Shown here piece after piece: positions 51,325-62,849 of a stretch of DNA of 64,000 nt. The notes under the pieces are model-generated. The model worked only from the letters and a program-made list of their open reading frames with translations, did not search any database and was not told where the DNA came from. The position numbers and the translations under genes were made by a program. The first letter of the stretch is position 1. Each line of letters begins with the position of its first letter. The DNA comes from Stromatinia cepivora. Taxonomy: Eukaryota > Ascomycota > Leotiomycetes > Helotiales > Sclerotiniaceae. The stretch lies in assembly GCA_014898415.1 (NCBI GenBank), contig RCTD01000005.1, positions 1-64,000 of the forward strand, written 5' to 3'.

Positions 51325-52176
51325 TCACAAAAGAGCCACAACTCCCAAAGCCGCTCCCATCAATCCTCCTGCCATCTTGACTCCCACCGTAGGCGCCGCG
51401 TTAGTCGTGGCAGATGTAGGTGAGCTCGATGTCGCTGAACTTGTAGTTCTGGATGATGTTGATGTAGAAGTTGATGCAGATTTAGATCCTGTAGCTGAAC
51501 TCATTGCTCCTCCTGGATTTGATCTTGTAGCCGATGCTGAGCTCATTACTCCTCCTGGGTTGGAAGAACTTAATGCACTTCCAGTTGCGCTTCCAGTTGC
51601 ACTTCCAGTGGAAGATACAATAGTATTGGTGAGTATACTGAGTACACCTCCCGGATTACTAGAACTCAATGCACTTCCGCTTGCAGTCGCGCTAATCGAG
51701 CTGGCTAGACCTCCGGGATTTCCAGATGTGACGGCGCTTCCTCCCTCGGTAGTTACACTGCCGGTCACAGCAGATGCGGATGCGGAGAAAGAAGAACAGA
51801 GTGCAGAACCGACACTAGCAGCGCTTGCGAGCTCACCGGCATGGCAGGCGGAGATGAGACATGGGGTTGCGGCGGTTTGGATGGCGGCTTGGGCGGTGCC
51901 GCATTGGCAGGCTTGGTCGTTGGCTCCGCAGCCGGCGACGGAGATGGCGCTTTGAAGGCAGGGAATCTATGTGCGAGGGGGGTACTTAGTTGTTGGTTGA
52001 TGGGAGAGAGGAAATGGTAGGTGGAAAGTATGGGGTATAGGGACAGAAGGAGTGGAATGAGAATGTAGGAGAGGAAATGAAAGGAAACTTACAGCACAAG
52101 CTGGTTCAGCTCCGAAATTCTGCGCAGACACTGAGATGAGAGCACCCGCAACAGAGAAGGCGGTTGCAAACTTCAT
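51325..52176 (-). CDS. CFEM-domain GPI-anchored cell wall protein (2 exons, 241 aa)
   Basis: Exons are 52093-52176 and 51325-51966, with a GTAAGT donor and a CATAG acceptor (intron 126 bp). The product has a signal peptide (MKFATAFSVAGALISVSAQ), then a CFEM domain with the eight expected cysteines split by the intron: one in exon 1 (EPACA), then IPC, GCG, ACQC, TPC, SAC and ALC. A long Ser/Thr/Gly-rich stalk with SNPGG repeats follows, and the end is a hydrophobic GPI tail (GGLMGAALGVVALL) after small residues. CFEM proteins sit on the surface. Some bind heme or iron, others act at the host interface. The role here is not decidable. The long open frame on the opposite strand is an artefact of the Ser/Ala-rich codons. 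Confidence 0.92.
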
Positions 52177-55100
52177 TTTGATGGTATTGTATTGGACTTT
52201 TTGTTCGTTCTTGTAATACTTTGTGATATCGTGTATACTGATGACTTTTGGTCAATTTATTTAGAGGAAGGTGTTGGTAGATACAGATCAAGAAGCTCAA
52301 TCACTCAAAGTAATAGTGAATGTATATATTTAAATGGGTGAATACAAATTAAAGACAGAGAACTCGGTGTTGAGCAGTACCAAGAAGCACTTTTATGACA
52401 GGGGAGCACTTACCGTTCCATCATATTGCATGTTGCAGTTTGTACCTACTCGTAGAGTAGTAAGTCTTACCTATGTATACCTAGCCTAGTACGTATACAG
52501 TATACAGTATACACATTAGATGAAATAGGAAGCTCGAATTGAGTTTTGAGTTTTGGTGGCTGATGTTGGTGAAGTCCGGTTATTGTTTCTAGGTATGATC
52601 TGGAGGAATTATGAAATATGACCAATATTTAATCCGGAACAACTTGTCTTATTTGCTTGTCTCTAAACTCATAGTATAATAAATGAATTGAATTTTTTTG
52701 ACTCTATTGAATCTTAAGGCTTACTTATTAGGTATTGACTTTGATGTTTTATAGAATTTATTTGAATTTATGGGATATGACAACTTTACGACTTCCCGTT
52801 CTCGGATAATAATAACCCCTGAAAAGATAACCCCCGCCACGGTATTTACACGCAATACCGAGTTGTGGATCACGATCATCATACGAAGTAATCACTCCAG
52901 TAACCTTATCTTAACCGCGCATCTCTTTCATCTATTTTTTGTATGTACATCTTTTTTTAACCTTCCTCTCTTGAATTATTACGCATGCTCTCAGCTTCCT
53001 GCTTAGGAAAGATTGGCGGTGGTTGTGGTTGTGGTTCACACGTGGCATTTCTAGTATGCCCCAGCCATCTTTTTAGGTGTTGGCAGAAGACTGAAGTAGG
53101 TACACCGTCGTTTTGACCGGGACCAATAATTGAACTTGGTGGGAAGGTAAGAATCGAGACCTTTTGTTTTATTTTGTTTGGTGAGTTGGTATATTTGGAT
53201 TATTTTAGATGATTTTTAATGTTTCCGCTGAATTGGATGCATGATAAAGATTCAGCATCCAAGGTAAGCCTATTGGATAACTTCAACATCTCTTGAGCTC
53301 AAATGATTTGCATGTACGAAGTCAGACCATCGAGGAGAAATTGTTGTGTACTTTTTTGGATTTAATTGTGTAAGAGAGTGTTGTACATAGGAGACTACGC
53401 GGCTTGAATATACGACAAGCTATTGTATAGTTAGTGATTTCAATATCTCGAACAGAATCAACACCTCAAGGTGTTCGACATCTCCTTTGATATTGACACC
53501 TGGAATAGTTTCAATGTTTCAAGTGATACGAACACCTCAGAGAGTTCCAATATCTAAGCCAGTTTCAACCTATCAACATTTTGAATGTTCCCAACAATCA
53601 AAAGTCTTTCATTGTCAGATTATGATCCAAACTATTGGACACAATTCACGAAAGATCCGATTCACACAACACCGCCGAGAGTTGAACAAGAATTTTCGTT
53701 TTATCTATCCTCTCTACTTGATTACATCTAAACCACCGCTTTTCTTCAAAACTATGTACACATGCCCGCTTCGAGATTGATTTGTACTCATGCAGTTGTT
53801 ACCGGACAACTGCCTTGTATCCATACTACAACACCACCAGATGGTAAAGTCTCTTTCTCGGGCTTTCTGGCCTCTTCTCGTTGCAACCACATAGTATGGG
53901 CGATTTTTGCCTAGCTTGATCTTAGCTCTGGGTCTTGATCATGATTGAGAGCTTCCATAACGACATCGCTTTCAGTCGTGATAGTAGCTGCTTCATCATC
54001 CCTCGATTTGCGACTCAACTATGCCTTCTTCCCTTTCCCCTTCATCTTCAGATTCTCGCCCAGATTGATCCTCATTAGCCTAGCAATATTCCGGTTAAAA
54101 TCCCATAATTGCAATTCCGTAGCACTTCCCTTTTTTGAGTCCCTGCTCACTCTCGGCCAATACCATTTCCCATATCTTTCAAGCTTAGCATGTCAACATT
54201 TCCCCCTACTTTGCAGATACGAACATTGGCTTTCGTTTTGACAGCGGCAACAACACTGAAATTGTTCACATTCCCCACACTCTCCAACCAACCTGAAATT
54301 TAGATTCTGCTTTTGTTTCTAACATCCGTCGAAACCAAGGCCCGGTATATCTCCCCAAAGCCTCATCATTTCGTCTGGTTCGTCGTCGTGTTTTATCTCT
54401 TCATCAGCACCAAGTATGCATCTTAGCTTATGATTTTTTTTCTCTCTTCTCTCCCTCAGAATAACAAAAGAGAAAATATACCTTTGTGCCACAAAACTTG
54501 ATCGATAATATGTATCATGAACGATCCATCTGGCGGCGCATGAGGATATTGTCTCGAAAGTCGATCGTGTTTGGAATTCCATGTCTTGTTGTATTGTTGG
54601 ATCACTTTATCTTAGCTCTTAGCATCTAAGACCCAATCAGGACGCCAGTTGTACTGCGCCAGTAGCGAGGTTTTTGGTAAAGGGGATGATGTGTATGGAT
54701 GATTTTGAGGCTGGTGGCTATGATGATTGGTAATTTGTTTGACTGAATGCACGTAATTTGGAGGTTAATTTAATGTGGAAGAGAGGGAGGCGAACTTGTT
54801 TAGTTGATGAGGCTGCTGTTGTGTTGGTGTCTTCAGGTGATAATGTGGTTATGATGAAAACCAGAAGTCAAGAATGAGAATGATTTTTATATCTTCCTAC
54901 GTCTGAAGATTGACACTGCCATTAATAATGCTAGGGAATTTACCTCCACTAAATGTCAGTTCACTTCTCTCTTCTCACTCCTCTTCTAGACACTCACATT
55001 CTTGATTAAAAAGTGTAAAAGTCTCTTCACTAATTCCCCGAAACCGAACAGTGCCAGTCTGTAACGGGCTGGGAAAAGTCGCTACTAAGCCTTATTCTTC

Positions 55101-56438
55101 ACGATATGTTGCTTCGTCCGTAGAATTCTATGTGTCACGTTTCCGCAATCGAATTTGCATGTAGTAATCATAATTCTTTTCTAGTATATACTCGAGTATC
55201 CGTATATAACATTATACAACTGGTCAAACATATCAACAAGTATTACCCAAGCCTCTTCATTTTCTATATCTGCCAACGATGCATATAAAGACCCGCGAAT
55301 TGTTCACTAAAAGGCCGGTGTGCTGGGCTAAGTAGGTATTGGACTGGTTGTATGGATTCCGGAGGATATCTTAATTCAATCGATCCTTGCTGCAATTCCC
55401 TGGGGGGGTTTGGTGTCCTCCCCTGTCGATTATCATCATCGTCGTCATTATTACTGGTCCTCATATACATGGATTTGCTACTATTGCTAGCAAAACTCAT
55501 ATTATTTTACCTCCCTCCCACCACACGAATTGCAAAAGTGTTGAAAAAGCTACTGCATTTATGTTATTGAACCTGCCAAAATCTTCCTAGTTGCTCACAC
55601 TACCGTTAGTACTTTGTGTTCTTGGCTGGTCATTCAACGTTATCACTGCTATCCTTTGAAAAAATCTCGTCTGCTGCATGACCGTGGCCATTCGAGATCA
55701 GAGAGCCGAAAACGACAAGGCGAGAAGGCGCTTAAACTGCCTTTGAGCACTGGCCTTTAATAACGCCGCGGGAAGAGAGGTTAGGAATTCACAGGAATAT
55801 GAGATGATTTCTCCCACTGCTTGCTCTGCAGTTTAAGTGGGACGGTAATAAAGAAGCTCGAAGTACGATATGTGAATAGTCTGAGGGAAGTATACCGGCG
55901 TTCTAAACAGGAGAAACGATAGAATTCTGCATTTTCGTGGATTTTGAATTTGAAGGAAGGATGTGTGCATTCAGATGCGACATGAGACCCGGCGTTTGGG
56001 TGTTTTCTCTGGAAGATCGAGGTCATGTGTGATGTGTAAATATTCGGTATAATAGGGCTCTGAAACCTTTTCCTTATCATAACACTCTGCGCTGCCTACG
56101 CTTGTTGATTAATTGTGGCATTGAGGTTTCTTGTGGAGGGTAGTAGCTTTTGGTTCTCCTTAGGCTCCAATCGCGTAGTTTTATTTATATTGGGACATTC
56201 TTGTCTTTTTTGCTAGATAGCCAAGGTTCCTCCTCTTCAACCAAACTTGCAGAGTGATTCAGGATGGCTGCTAGGTGTGTTGGTCAAAGGCCTTGGAAGG
56301 TTTTGAGGGTATCTTTTTTGACATTTAGATTCATGTGAATATGTACGCATCTAGTTGGAAAACCACGCGAAGGGCAAATATTATTAATTCTGTAGGTACA
56401 TAGTGATTGCATAGTTAAACCAAAAAGCTTCCTCAGCG
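52177..56438. other. 4.2-kb gene-poor stretch with cryptic small frames
   Basis: It starts with the CFEM promoter. Only short frames follow. Among them are 55264-55500 (-), an 78-codon frame with a DDDDDNRQGR run, and a Cys-rich run on the reverse strand at 54193-54287. None has a domain or an intron model I can defend. Confidence 0.4.
55264..55500 (-). CDS. hypothetical protein (78 aa)
   Basis: A frame of 78 codons has a Ser/Asn-rich N-terminus, an acidic DDDDD run, and a C-terminal part rich in Pro, Gln and Arg (ELRYPPESIQPVQYLLSPAH). Composition is more protein-like than the overlapping frame on the other strand, which is Leu/Ser-rich. No family is recognised, and it could also be part of a larger spliced gene or be untranslated. 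Confidence 0.25.
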   Translation of the reverse strand: MSFASNSSKSMYMRTSNNDDDDDNRQGRTPNPPRELQQGSIELRYPPESIQPVQYLLSPAHRPFSEQFAGLYMHRWQI

Positions 56439-57608
56439 TTATGCCAACGAGACAACAACTTTCTTAGCAGAAACCCCTTTCCTCTGTATTCCCATCCCCT
56501 TTTCTACAAACTCCAACCCCTTCCCGACTACCATCGCCTCAGGAGCCGCAATAAAGGTACCTTTCTCCAACGCTTGTGACAGAAATTTCACATAGACAGC
56601 CTCACCTACCTCATTATTTACCAGAGTTGAGCCCTCGATGAATTTGTTATTGATACCTCTGACTGCTTTCTTGATCTGATTAGAAATCATCCAAGGAACG
56701 AATGATGAAATGATCCTCGGAAGCACGAATCGTTTTGGTGGTGGGAATGGTACTGGATAAGAAACCATCGATATGAACTTTTTGCCTTCGCATTTATCGA
56801 GGATATCCATACATGCATCTGCAGCTCCTTTCCCGATAGACATTGCGCCGGCACTAGTTTTGCCCTTGAATGCATTTATAATATCAGGAACGGCGGTTTT
56901 GCTATTGTAGTCAAAGACTTGACTTGCACCGAGTTTCTTGCAGAGGTCGAAATTATTGGGAGATGAGGTAGTGAAGACTTCGTAACCAGCTGCGACGGCT
57001 AACCTGAAGCTTATGGTTAACAAGAATTCATGAAAGAAGGCCTAGATCCATGAAAAAGACTTACTGAATAGCATTAACGCCAACACTGGTTGAACCACCC
57101 CAAATAAGTACAGGTTCCCGGGCTGGTTTTGGGGAGAGTGACGGCAATTCGAGTGCCAGCTGATCTTTTTGAAATAGCCCGACAGCAGCTGTAGAAAAAC
57201 CAAAGGTATAACGGAAGCTTGTTCATATGTTAAACTATCCGGAATATGCGAAGCCATATGATCCAGCAAAACAGTATAAAGTTGAAAAGCACTTTTCGTA
57301 GGAGTATTCAATGATTCCGTGAGTCCCATTGCCATACCCACGACACGATCTCCAACCTTGAATCGCTTAACACCCTTCCCAATTTCAACTACTTCTCCAG
57401 ATACATCATATCCAAGAATGCATGGATATTTCACCCAAGGAAACATAAGACATGCCGATTGGATGTGTGGGCGAGGACTAGTTAATCTCGCGTTTCGGAC
57501 GTGATAGAAGCCGATGTTGGCTAAGACGATAAGTCTAGATCTGTGGGTAGGTAATGAGAGCTTCGAGACTGAGAAATGAGAAAGAGATGTGCTATGAAAT
57601 GATGGCAA
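56439..57608 (-). pseudogene. MDR-family zinc-type alcohol dehydrogenase/quinone oxidoreductase, frameshifted
   Basis: The two exon regions (about 57608-57065 and 57003-56439, with GTAAGT and CTTCAG at the intron) carry a GroES-like part (YPCILGYDVSGEVVEIG, FKVGDRVVG) and a nucleotide-binding part whose GGSTSVG motif lies at about 57080-57100. The motif AAGYEVFTTSSPNNFDLCKKLGA confirms a medium-chain dehydrogenase/reductase of the CipB/quinone oxidoreductase sort. Near 57212 the frame breaks: after the ASVIPL segment one base is missing (TTGG where TTGGG is needed), and the conserved GFSTAAVGLFQ continues in another frame. The N-terminal INPVDW-type motif is also corrupted. An assembly error or a real pseudogene is possible. 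The adjacent Zn2Cys6 gene is divergent. Confidence 0.75.
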
Positions 57609-58357
57609 TTTCTCAAGGTGAGCTTAATGAGATATACTTATACTTAATACCTACCACTTCGCACGTTAAACAGGCAATATGGAATGGAGAAATCATATTC
57701 ATTTTGTCCGATGACTTCATGAAGTTTGCAAGTTTAGTGTGAAATCCTTTGAACGGTATCATTGCCATCCTCTCAAAATGCGAGATGAAGTTAGTAGATT
57801 TAGAAAGCGAAAACCCAGAAAAACGCAAGTAAATTGTTGTTGGAGTGAAGTTTTGGATATTCAAGTTTGTGATTACTACTCGAGTACTATCATGTAATTG
57901 GCTCAATGACTAAAATAGCTTAGAGCAGAAACTTCAAATGCGAAGTGAGGTTAGCGTTCTCCAAGCTATGCGAATCCTCAATTTATTATCCGAAAATCCG
58001 AAGAATGTGGATGAGGAGGAACGTGGGAATCCACCACCTTCAGCGTTAACACCAACAAGATCTTGCTATACCTTGTCGAAATTTTTATCTATTGCTCAGA
58101 TCTGAAGGTATCGAATACAATCGATTGGATTTTCGAATTTTGATGCCGGCCATGAGCCACCGCTTTGATTGACCCAACGCTTTCCGAACCTAAAATAATT
58201 CCCCCTTCATTTCCTCGTCAAAAGGTGATCTGACCTGTCCACCAAAATACCATCTCGCGGAATACCCATATGCAGAACATCGTTATCAGCCCAAGATACT
58301 TTATTCTGGTGCCATCACTCCTTTGCGAGCTTCCATCCGATCCAGAGCCATAGAGCC
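57609..58357. other. divergent promoter between MDR pseudogene and Zn2Cys6 gene
   Basis: This is a 749-bp interval. The reverse strand carries a 97-codon frame (57613-57906) with no recognised domain. No regulatory repeats were recognised. Confidence 0.4.
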
Positions 58358-59695
58358 ATGGCCGCTCCCCGCTTGATATCCGAAAATGGGTACAACCGGA
58401 AAATCAGACCGCATAAAAAGTCACGCCGTGGATGTGGAAACTGTAAGCTAAGGAAGGTCAAGGTATGTTGGATACCTTATCCCATTCTAAAGGGGTATGT
58501 TTAACTGATTGGCTGTAGTGTGATGAAACCAGACCCATGTGCAAACGATGTGCAGATTTTAAAGTTCTCTGCAATTACGACCCAAAAACTTCAGCACTTC
58601 AGCTACTTGACAAATCTTTTACTTTTGAGACACTTCAGCACAGATTTCCCTACTCATTAAACCAAACGATACCAAGCATCGTTAACCCAAACTTGAGAGG
58701 CTTCCACAAGACCAATGCGTACGATTTAAGTGACCAAGAACATTTGGAGATATTGAATAGATTTCAGACAAGGACGGTTTACTCAATTACCACAAGCAGG
58801 AATCTCCAAATATATCAAAATGAGTTCATCAAGCTAGCATGTTTGGTATGTACTAGCATGCAAATTCTCCCAACGTCTTACTGACCCACTACAGCATCCA
58901 TATCTGATGCACGCTTTACTCACATTTACGCTAATGCATGACCGACACATCTCGACTGAGCACAGTATAAAAATGTCTCCTTCGGAAGCCTTTCATTGGT
59001 GTCAAAGTATATCGTTATTTAGCAGCAAATTGTCATCTGCCCGAAATGAATCTCCATCAGAACACGATGCTTTATGGGCAACTTCTCTTCTTCTCGGTAT
59101 CATTACATTCTGCCATATCGAGGCAAAAACTCCACAAGAAGCTTGGCCTTTGAGGCCATCTTCGTCTTTAGATTTGAATTGGCTTGTGATGAGCTACGGG
59201 AAGTCGGAGATTTGGAGATTGGATCAAGACAAAAATGCGAGCGCATTCAAAACATTGATGGCACCTCCTTATCGGACTTTGGCACGTTTCACGCACATTC
59301 GCCTCGGAACATTACCCCAAGCTTTCGTCACACTTTTTGATTTACATCCCAGTTCGAAATCAAATGACAATCCATATCATCTTGCGGCGTCTTTATTATC
59401 AGATATCATTGATGTTGACGATGCTATTACTGTCATCATGAAGTTTTGGACCTTTGTCGGCAGTATGCATTCACAGTACAAAAGATTACTCTTACAAAAA
59501 GAACCTCGAGCTCTCTTGTTACAGGCCTATTGGCTTGGAAAAGTTTGCCAATTTCCACATTGGTGGATTTGGAGACGTGTATCGTTGGAGTGTCAGGCAA
59601 TCTGCATATATTTGGAGACTTTTCACAAACACGACTTGGATGTTCAGACACTCCTAGTCTATCCGAGAATGATTCCTGGGCTTAATTCTTATTGA
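58358..59695 (+). CDS. Zn2Cys6 transcription factor, Upc2-like layout (3 exons, 410 aa)
   Basis: Exons are 58358-58462, 58519-58845 and 58895-59695, giving 1233 bp. The Zn2Cys6 binuclear cluster spans the first intron: RRGCGNCKLRKVK in exon 1 and CDETRPMCKRCADFKVLC in exon 2, with the C-x2-C-x6-C-x6-C-x2-C-x6-C spacing. A fungal-type middle region follows: the HPYLMHALLTFTLMHDRH segment at the second junction, then DALWATSLLLGIITF and a YRTLARF..LGTLPQAF motif. Overall it resembles Upc2-like and sterol-uptake-type regulators, which have a short N-terminus and a C-terminal ligand-sensing region, but the target is not known. It points away from the MDR pseudogene, so a lost regulator-enzyme pair is conceivable. 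All junctions are in phase 0. Confidence 0.85.
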
Positions 59696-60613
59696 AATTA
59701 TCATTTGGTGTGGCTTTAATAACCTATTTATAGAAATTTTGGTAGTCATTTTGACTGTGTTTTCATGGCGCGATTTGTCTTTGATGGTCATGTGTTACTA
59801 TTACTCCTATTATTTAATACACTCCGATCACCACGAAAGAATTACTCCAATTTTATCGTCTTTATCTCACCGTGAAATCATATTCCCTCATCATCCATCT
59901 CATTTGCAGTTTCCTTGTAAATAACAACTTCTCTTCCGCTACAGGGCGTATCCAGTTCATGCAAGTCTTATTATCATTTGAGATTCAATTGCCAAGAAAG
60001 AGTTCTCGAATATTTGTCTGTCGCAGAGGCTGCTACTATCTAGAACATTCTCGAGCCTTTCTTTTCGGTCAAAGGGCGATTGGTAACATTTGAATCGCAT
60101 TTTGATGTCGATAGACTAGGTGCAAACAGAAGGAGGCAAAATATTTCTTAGTATCTTCAGCAGCCTCTCTCTCTCTCTCCAAGTTCCATTCTGTTCCAGT
60201 TATTTTCCCTTCGACTTTCACACAATCAATCGTCAATACTCTAAAATTCTGGATCACTCTCACTTTTCTTTATGTTCCGAGCGCTTTCAAGATGAGGGGT
60301 GTTCTCATTTATCTCCGCTAAGCGTAAGGGAGGTCAAGACAAGGTCAATTTTTTCTAACCTAAACTTTTGTCGCTCATTCTCGAAGCGACTTGTTTCTTA
60401 TTGTGACCTTTCTTTGTTCCTCCTTGTTGTCGCATTGTCTTTCCTTTGTTCTCTTCTCGGCTTTGCCTATAAAGAGTACCGCCTCGACCAACATCTACAT
60501 CATCTTCAACTTTACACCACCAAAATCTAAAGAAACCCAAAACTAAGCCAACAGTAAGCATATTCAACATCGATATATTCAAACCGAGACCTCGTCAAAC
60601 CATTCCCGCAAAC
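59696..60613. other. intergenic, no gene recognised
   Basis: Short frames occur on both strands. The right part is the promoter and leader of the small Cys-rich gene, with a TATAAAG box at 60468-60474 and a C/T- and A-rich leader. Confidence 0.4.
60468..60474 (+). promoter_or_regulatory. TATA box of the 60.6-kb small Cys-rich gene
   Basis: TATAAAG lies 140 bp before the ATG at 60614, which is nearly the same distance as at the 19.7-kb gene. Confidence 0.4.
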
Positions 60614-60820
60614 ATGTGTTTCAAGGTAGGCAAACCTTCCGGCAGCTCTTGCGGAGAGTCGGATACTGGGACGGCTGGTGCTCAATCAGCTCCTGTTGTT
60701 CAGCACCATATCAATAGTTGGGTGTGTTGTTGTTGTGGCCTAGATAATGGTGGGGATTGCGTGTGGTGTGCAAAATGTACTCATTACACAGTCAATTGCA
60801 TTTCTTGCTTCTCCTACTAA
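60614..60820 (+). CDS. small cysteine-rich protein (68 aa)
   Basis: A 68-residue protein has the C-terminal motif WVCCCCGLDNGG followed by CVWCAKCTH and CISC. This follows a W-x-C-C-x-C-G..C-x2-C-x-H..C-x2-C pattern that occurs in many small fungal proteins and suggests zinc binding. There is no signal peptide. The N-terminal half is Gly/Ser-rich and disordered. Like the 69-residue protein at 19506-19715, it has a TATA box about 140 bp upstream and a good leader. The two may be paralogues or simply members of a large, loosely related class. Confidence 0.6.
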   Translation: MCFKVGKPSGSSCGESDTGTAGAQSAPVVQHHINSWVCCCCGLDNGGDCVWCAKCTHYTVNCISCFSY

Positions 60821-61860
60821 GTTACTATCGGGACAGCATGTGCCGTACGAGGGACTAGCGTCTGAGCTAGTGCCTCGGTGTATAGCTTAAATAGAGTCCT
60901 TTCTATGCATCCTAACAACCAAGAATTATTACATACATTTTAAAAATACTGCGTCATAATACTACAAGTGTATGTATATATTATTCAAAGTGATACTAAG
61001 AGTCAAATTAGAAGTGAATGTTATTATTGATCACTATAATATTATGCAGAGGATAAATTTATATGAACGAATATGGGAATAGTAATACAGAAATGTTTAT
61101 AAAATAGATTTTCAGAATAAAATTAAGAGTTGAGAGAGGATGGTTTGAGTCCTTCTCGTGCACGTGGAGATATCTAAAATTATATGACTGATACCGGCTG
61201 GGTCTCAGTGTTATTTGTCAAATACTAACCATACCGTGGAGAATTTAGATGTTCGTTGGAACCATCGAGCAGGCGATTTGAATGATTTTTGACCCGAAAC
61301 CCCAATGCCAAGATCTCTATTTCCACCTTTCATTTAATCACCGACGTGGCAGGCGGCTGATTCCTGGAGAGCCGACTATTAAAGCTCTGAGGAAATTCCT
61401 AAGTTTCAAGCAGCCTTGACCCGCCCAACCTGGACTCGCTCGATGCCAATCTTTAAATACGAAAGCCATCAAGCTCGGGATATCTATCACCTGCCAATTG
61501 ACTCCATTGCTAACCCATTCCCACATTTCCCTTTAAGCCAGATGGCTGCAACAAATGAAAATCCGTCCGGTTAATTTTATACAATACGAAAAGCAAAAGA
61601 AAGCCGTGTGAACCAATTTTCGACATTTCTCTTATGTGCAAGTGACCATCTTAATCGCCCTGGATAGCTACTGCTGGTACCTCCAGAAGGTAAACACCCC
61701 TAGGTGAAGAGCGAAGGAGCAGTTCGAAGAGGAGGTAGTGGTCCACCAACCAAGAAGGATCCATCATCATGTCCAAATTGCTTCTCCTTCGATTTCTTTC
61801 TTGCTACTCTTAGCCTTGCTATCCGGCCATGGATCTCAAAGAAGCAATCCCTATCAGCAT
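60821..61860. other. intergenic, no gene recognised
   Basis: The first 300 bp are AT-rich and include the 3' end of the small Cys-rich gene. The rest has normal composition with short frames that I do not recognise. Confidence 0.4.
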
Positions 61861-62640
61861 TTTCGATATGACCGAATTTATATATAATAATAAAATTTAA
61901 TAATATTAAATGAAATTATTAATATATCATGTGATCATATAATCATTGGTTCGGTTAATATTATTAAGTGATTTAATAACTTATTAATAATTCTCACAAT
62001 TTGCTTATTCCACTATAGTCTCTGAACTACTACTTCCCAATTATAAGGTTTATCACCTACAAATACGTGACCTTCAATATATAGATTGATATAAATAGTT
62101 ATTGGAAAATGTAAATTGTTTATAAAAATTGTACTAATGTGTAAAATCAAGTTACAATCGAATTTTGGAGAAATTTGTATTTCGTTTATAGATCATTATT
62201 ATTGTCTTCCTTGAATCAATATAAATAAGATTTAATTGTAAGACGGGTTATTAGAAGTTGTCGTTTGTTCAGGATTTATCAATTTGATGATTTTTGATAG
62301 GAATAGTAATGGGAAATTAGAGTGGTTGATTTATTGGATAAATCTTCAAAATAGATATAATAAGATAATATATCGTTTAGATGATTATATAGAGATTTGA
62401 TGAAAAGATATGATTTTGAGTCGATGCTAATAGAAATAATATAAAGGATGAAAATAGGAACATTATTTGAGATATTATTTAGGATATTATTTAGGATAAT
62501 ATTATTTGAGATATTATTTGGGATATTATTTGGGATATTATTTAGGATATTATTTGGGATTCTATTTGTATTTAAGTATAAATATCTAATGTTAAAGATT
62601 ATAATTTTCTTTATGTAGAAAGATCGGTATGGATGTGACT
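61861..62640. repeat. AT-rich RIPed island with an inverted copy of the dispersed repeat
   Basis: Positions about 61975-62082, on the reverse strand, match the GGTCACGTATTTG..GTGATAAACCTTATAAT repeat of the 41-43 kb island. At 62458-62572 there is a short tandem repeat of GATATTATTTGGGATATTATTTAG-type units. No gene is recognised. Confidence 0.7.
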
Positions 62641-62651
62641 ATAGGGCCTTA

Positions 62652-62845
62652 CAGGGTGTTAGCACTATAATACGCTATAATTCAATCTATTGCATCGACC
62701 CCTGAAAATTAGTGCTTAATTATGCTCCAAAAAGTTTGTTCAGACCCTATAATTTCATTCGTATACTAATTCTTATAGGCTTGCCTAGCCATGATTAGTT
62801 GATCGGTGTGTAAAATTATAGGTCTTTTGTAGTGCTAACACACTG
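62652..62845. mobile_element. 194-bp MITE with mariner/Fot-like TIRs
   Basis: The ends CAGGGTGTTAGCACTATAA and, reversed, CAGTGTGTTAGCACTACAA match over about 16 of 19 bp. TA precedes the left end. The interior is too short to encode a transposase. The right flank reads TT rather than TA, so the boundary is approximate. Confidence 0.6.
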
Positions 62846-62849
62846 TTAG

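Noticed and set aside
51377..51955. 192-codon frame opposite the CFEM gene
   Set aside because: Shadow of a Ser/Ala/Gly-rich coding strand. The CFEM model has signal peptide, eight cysteines and GPI tail.
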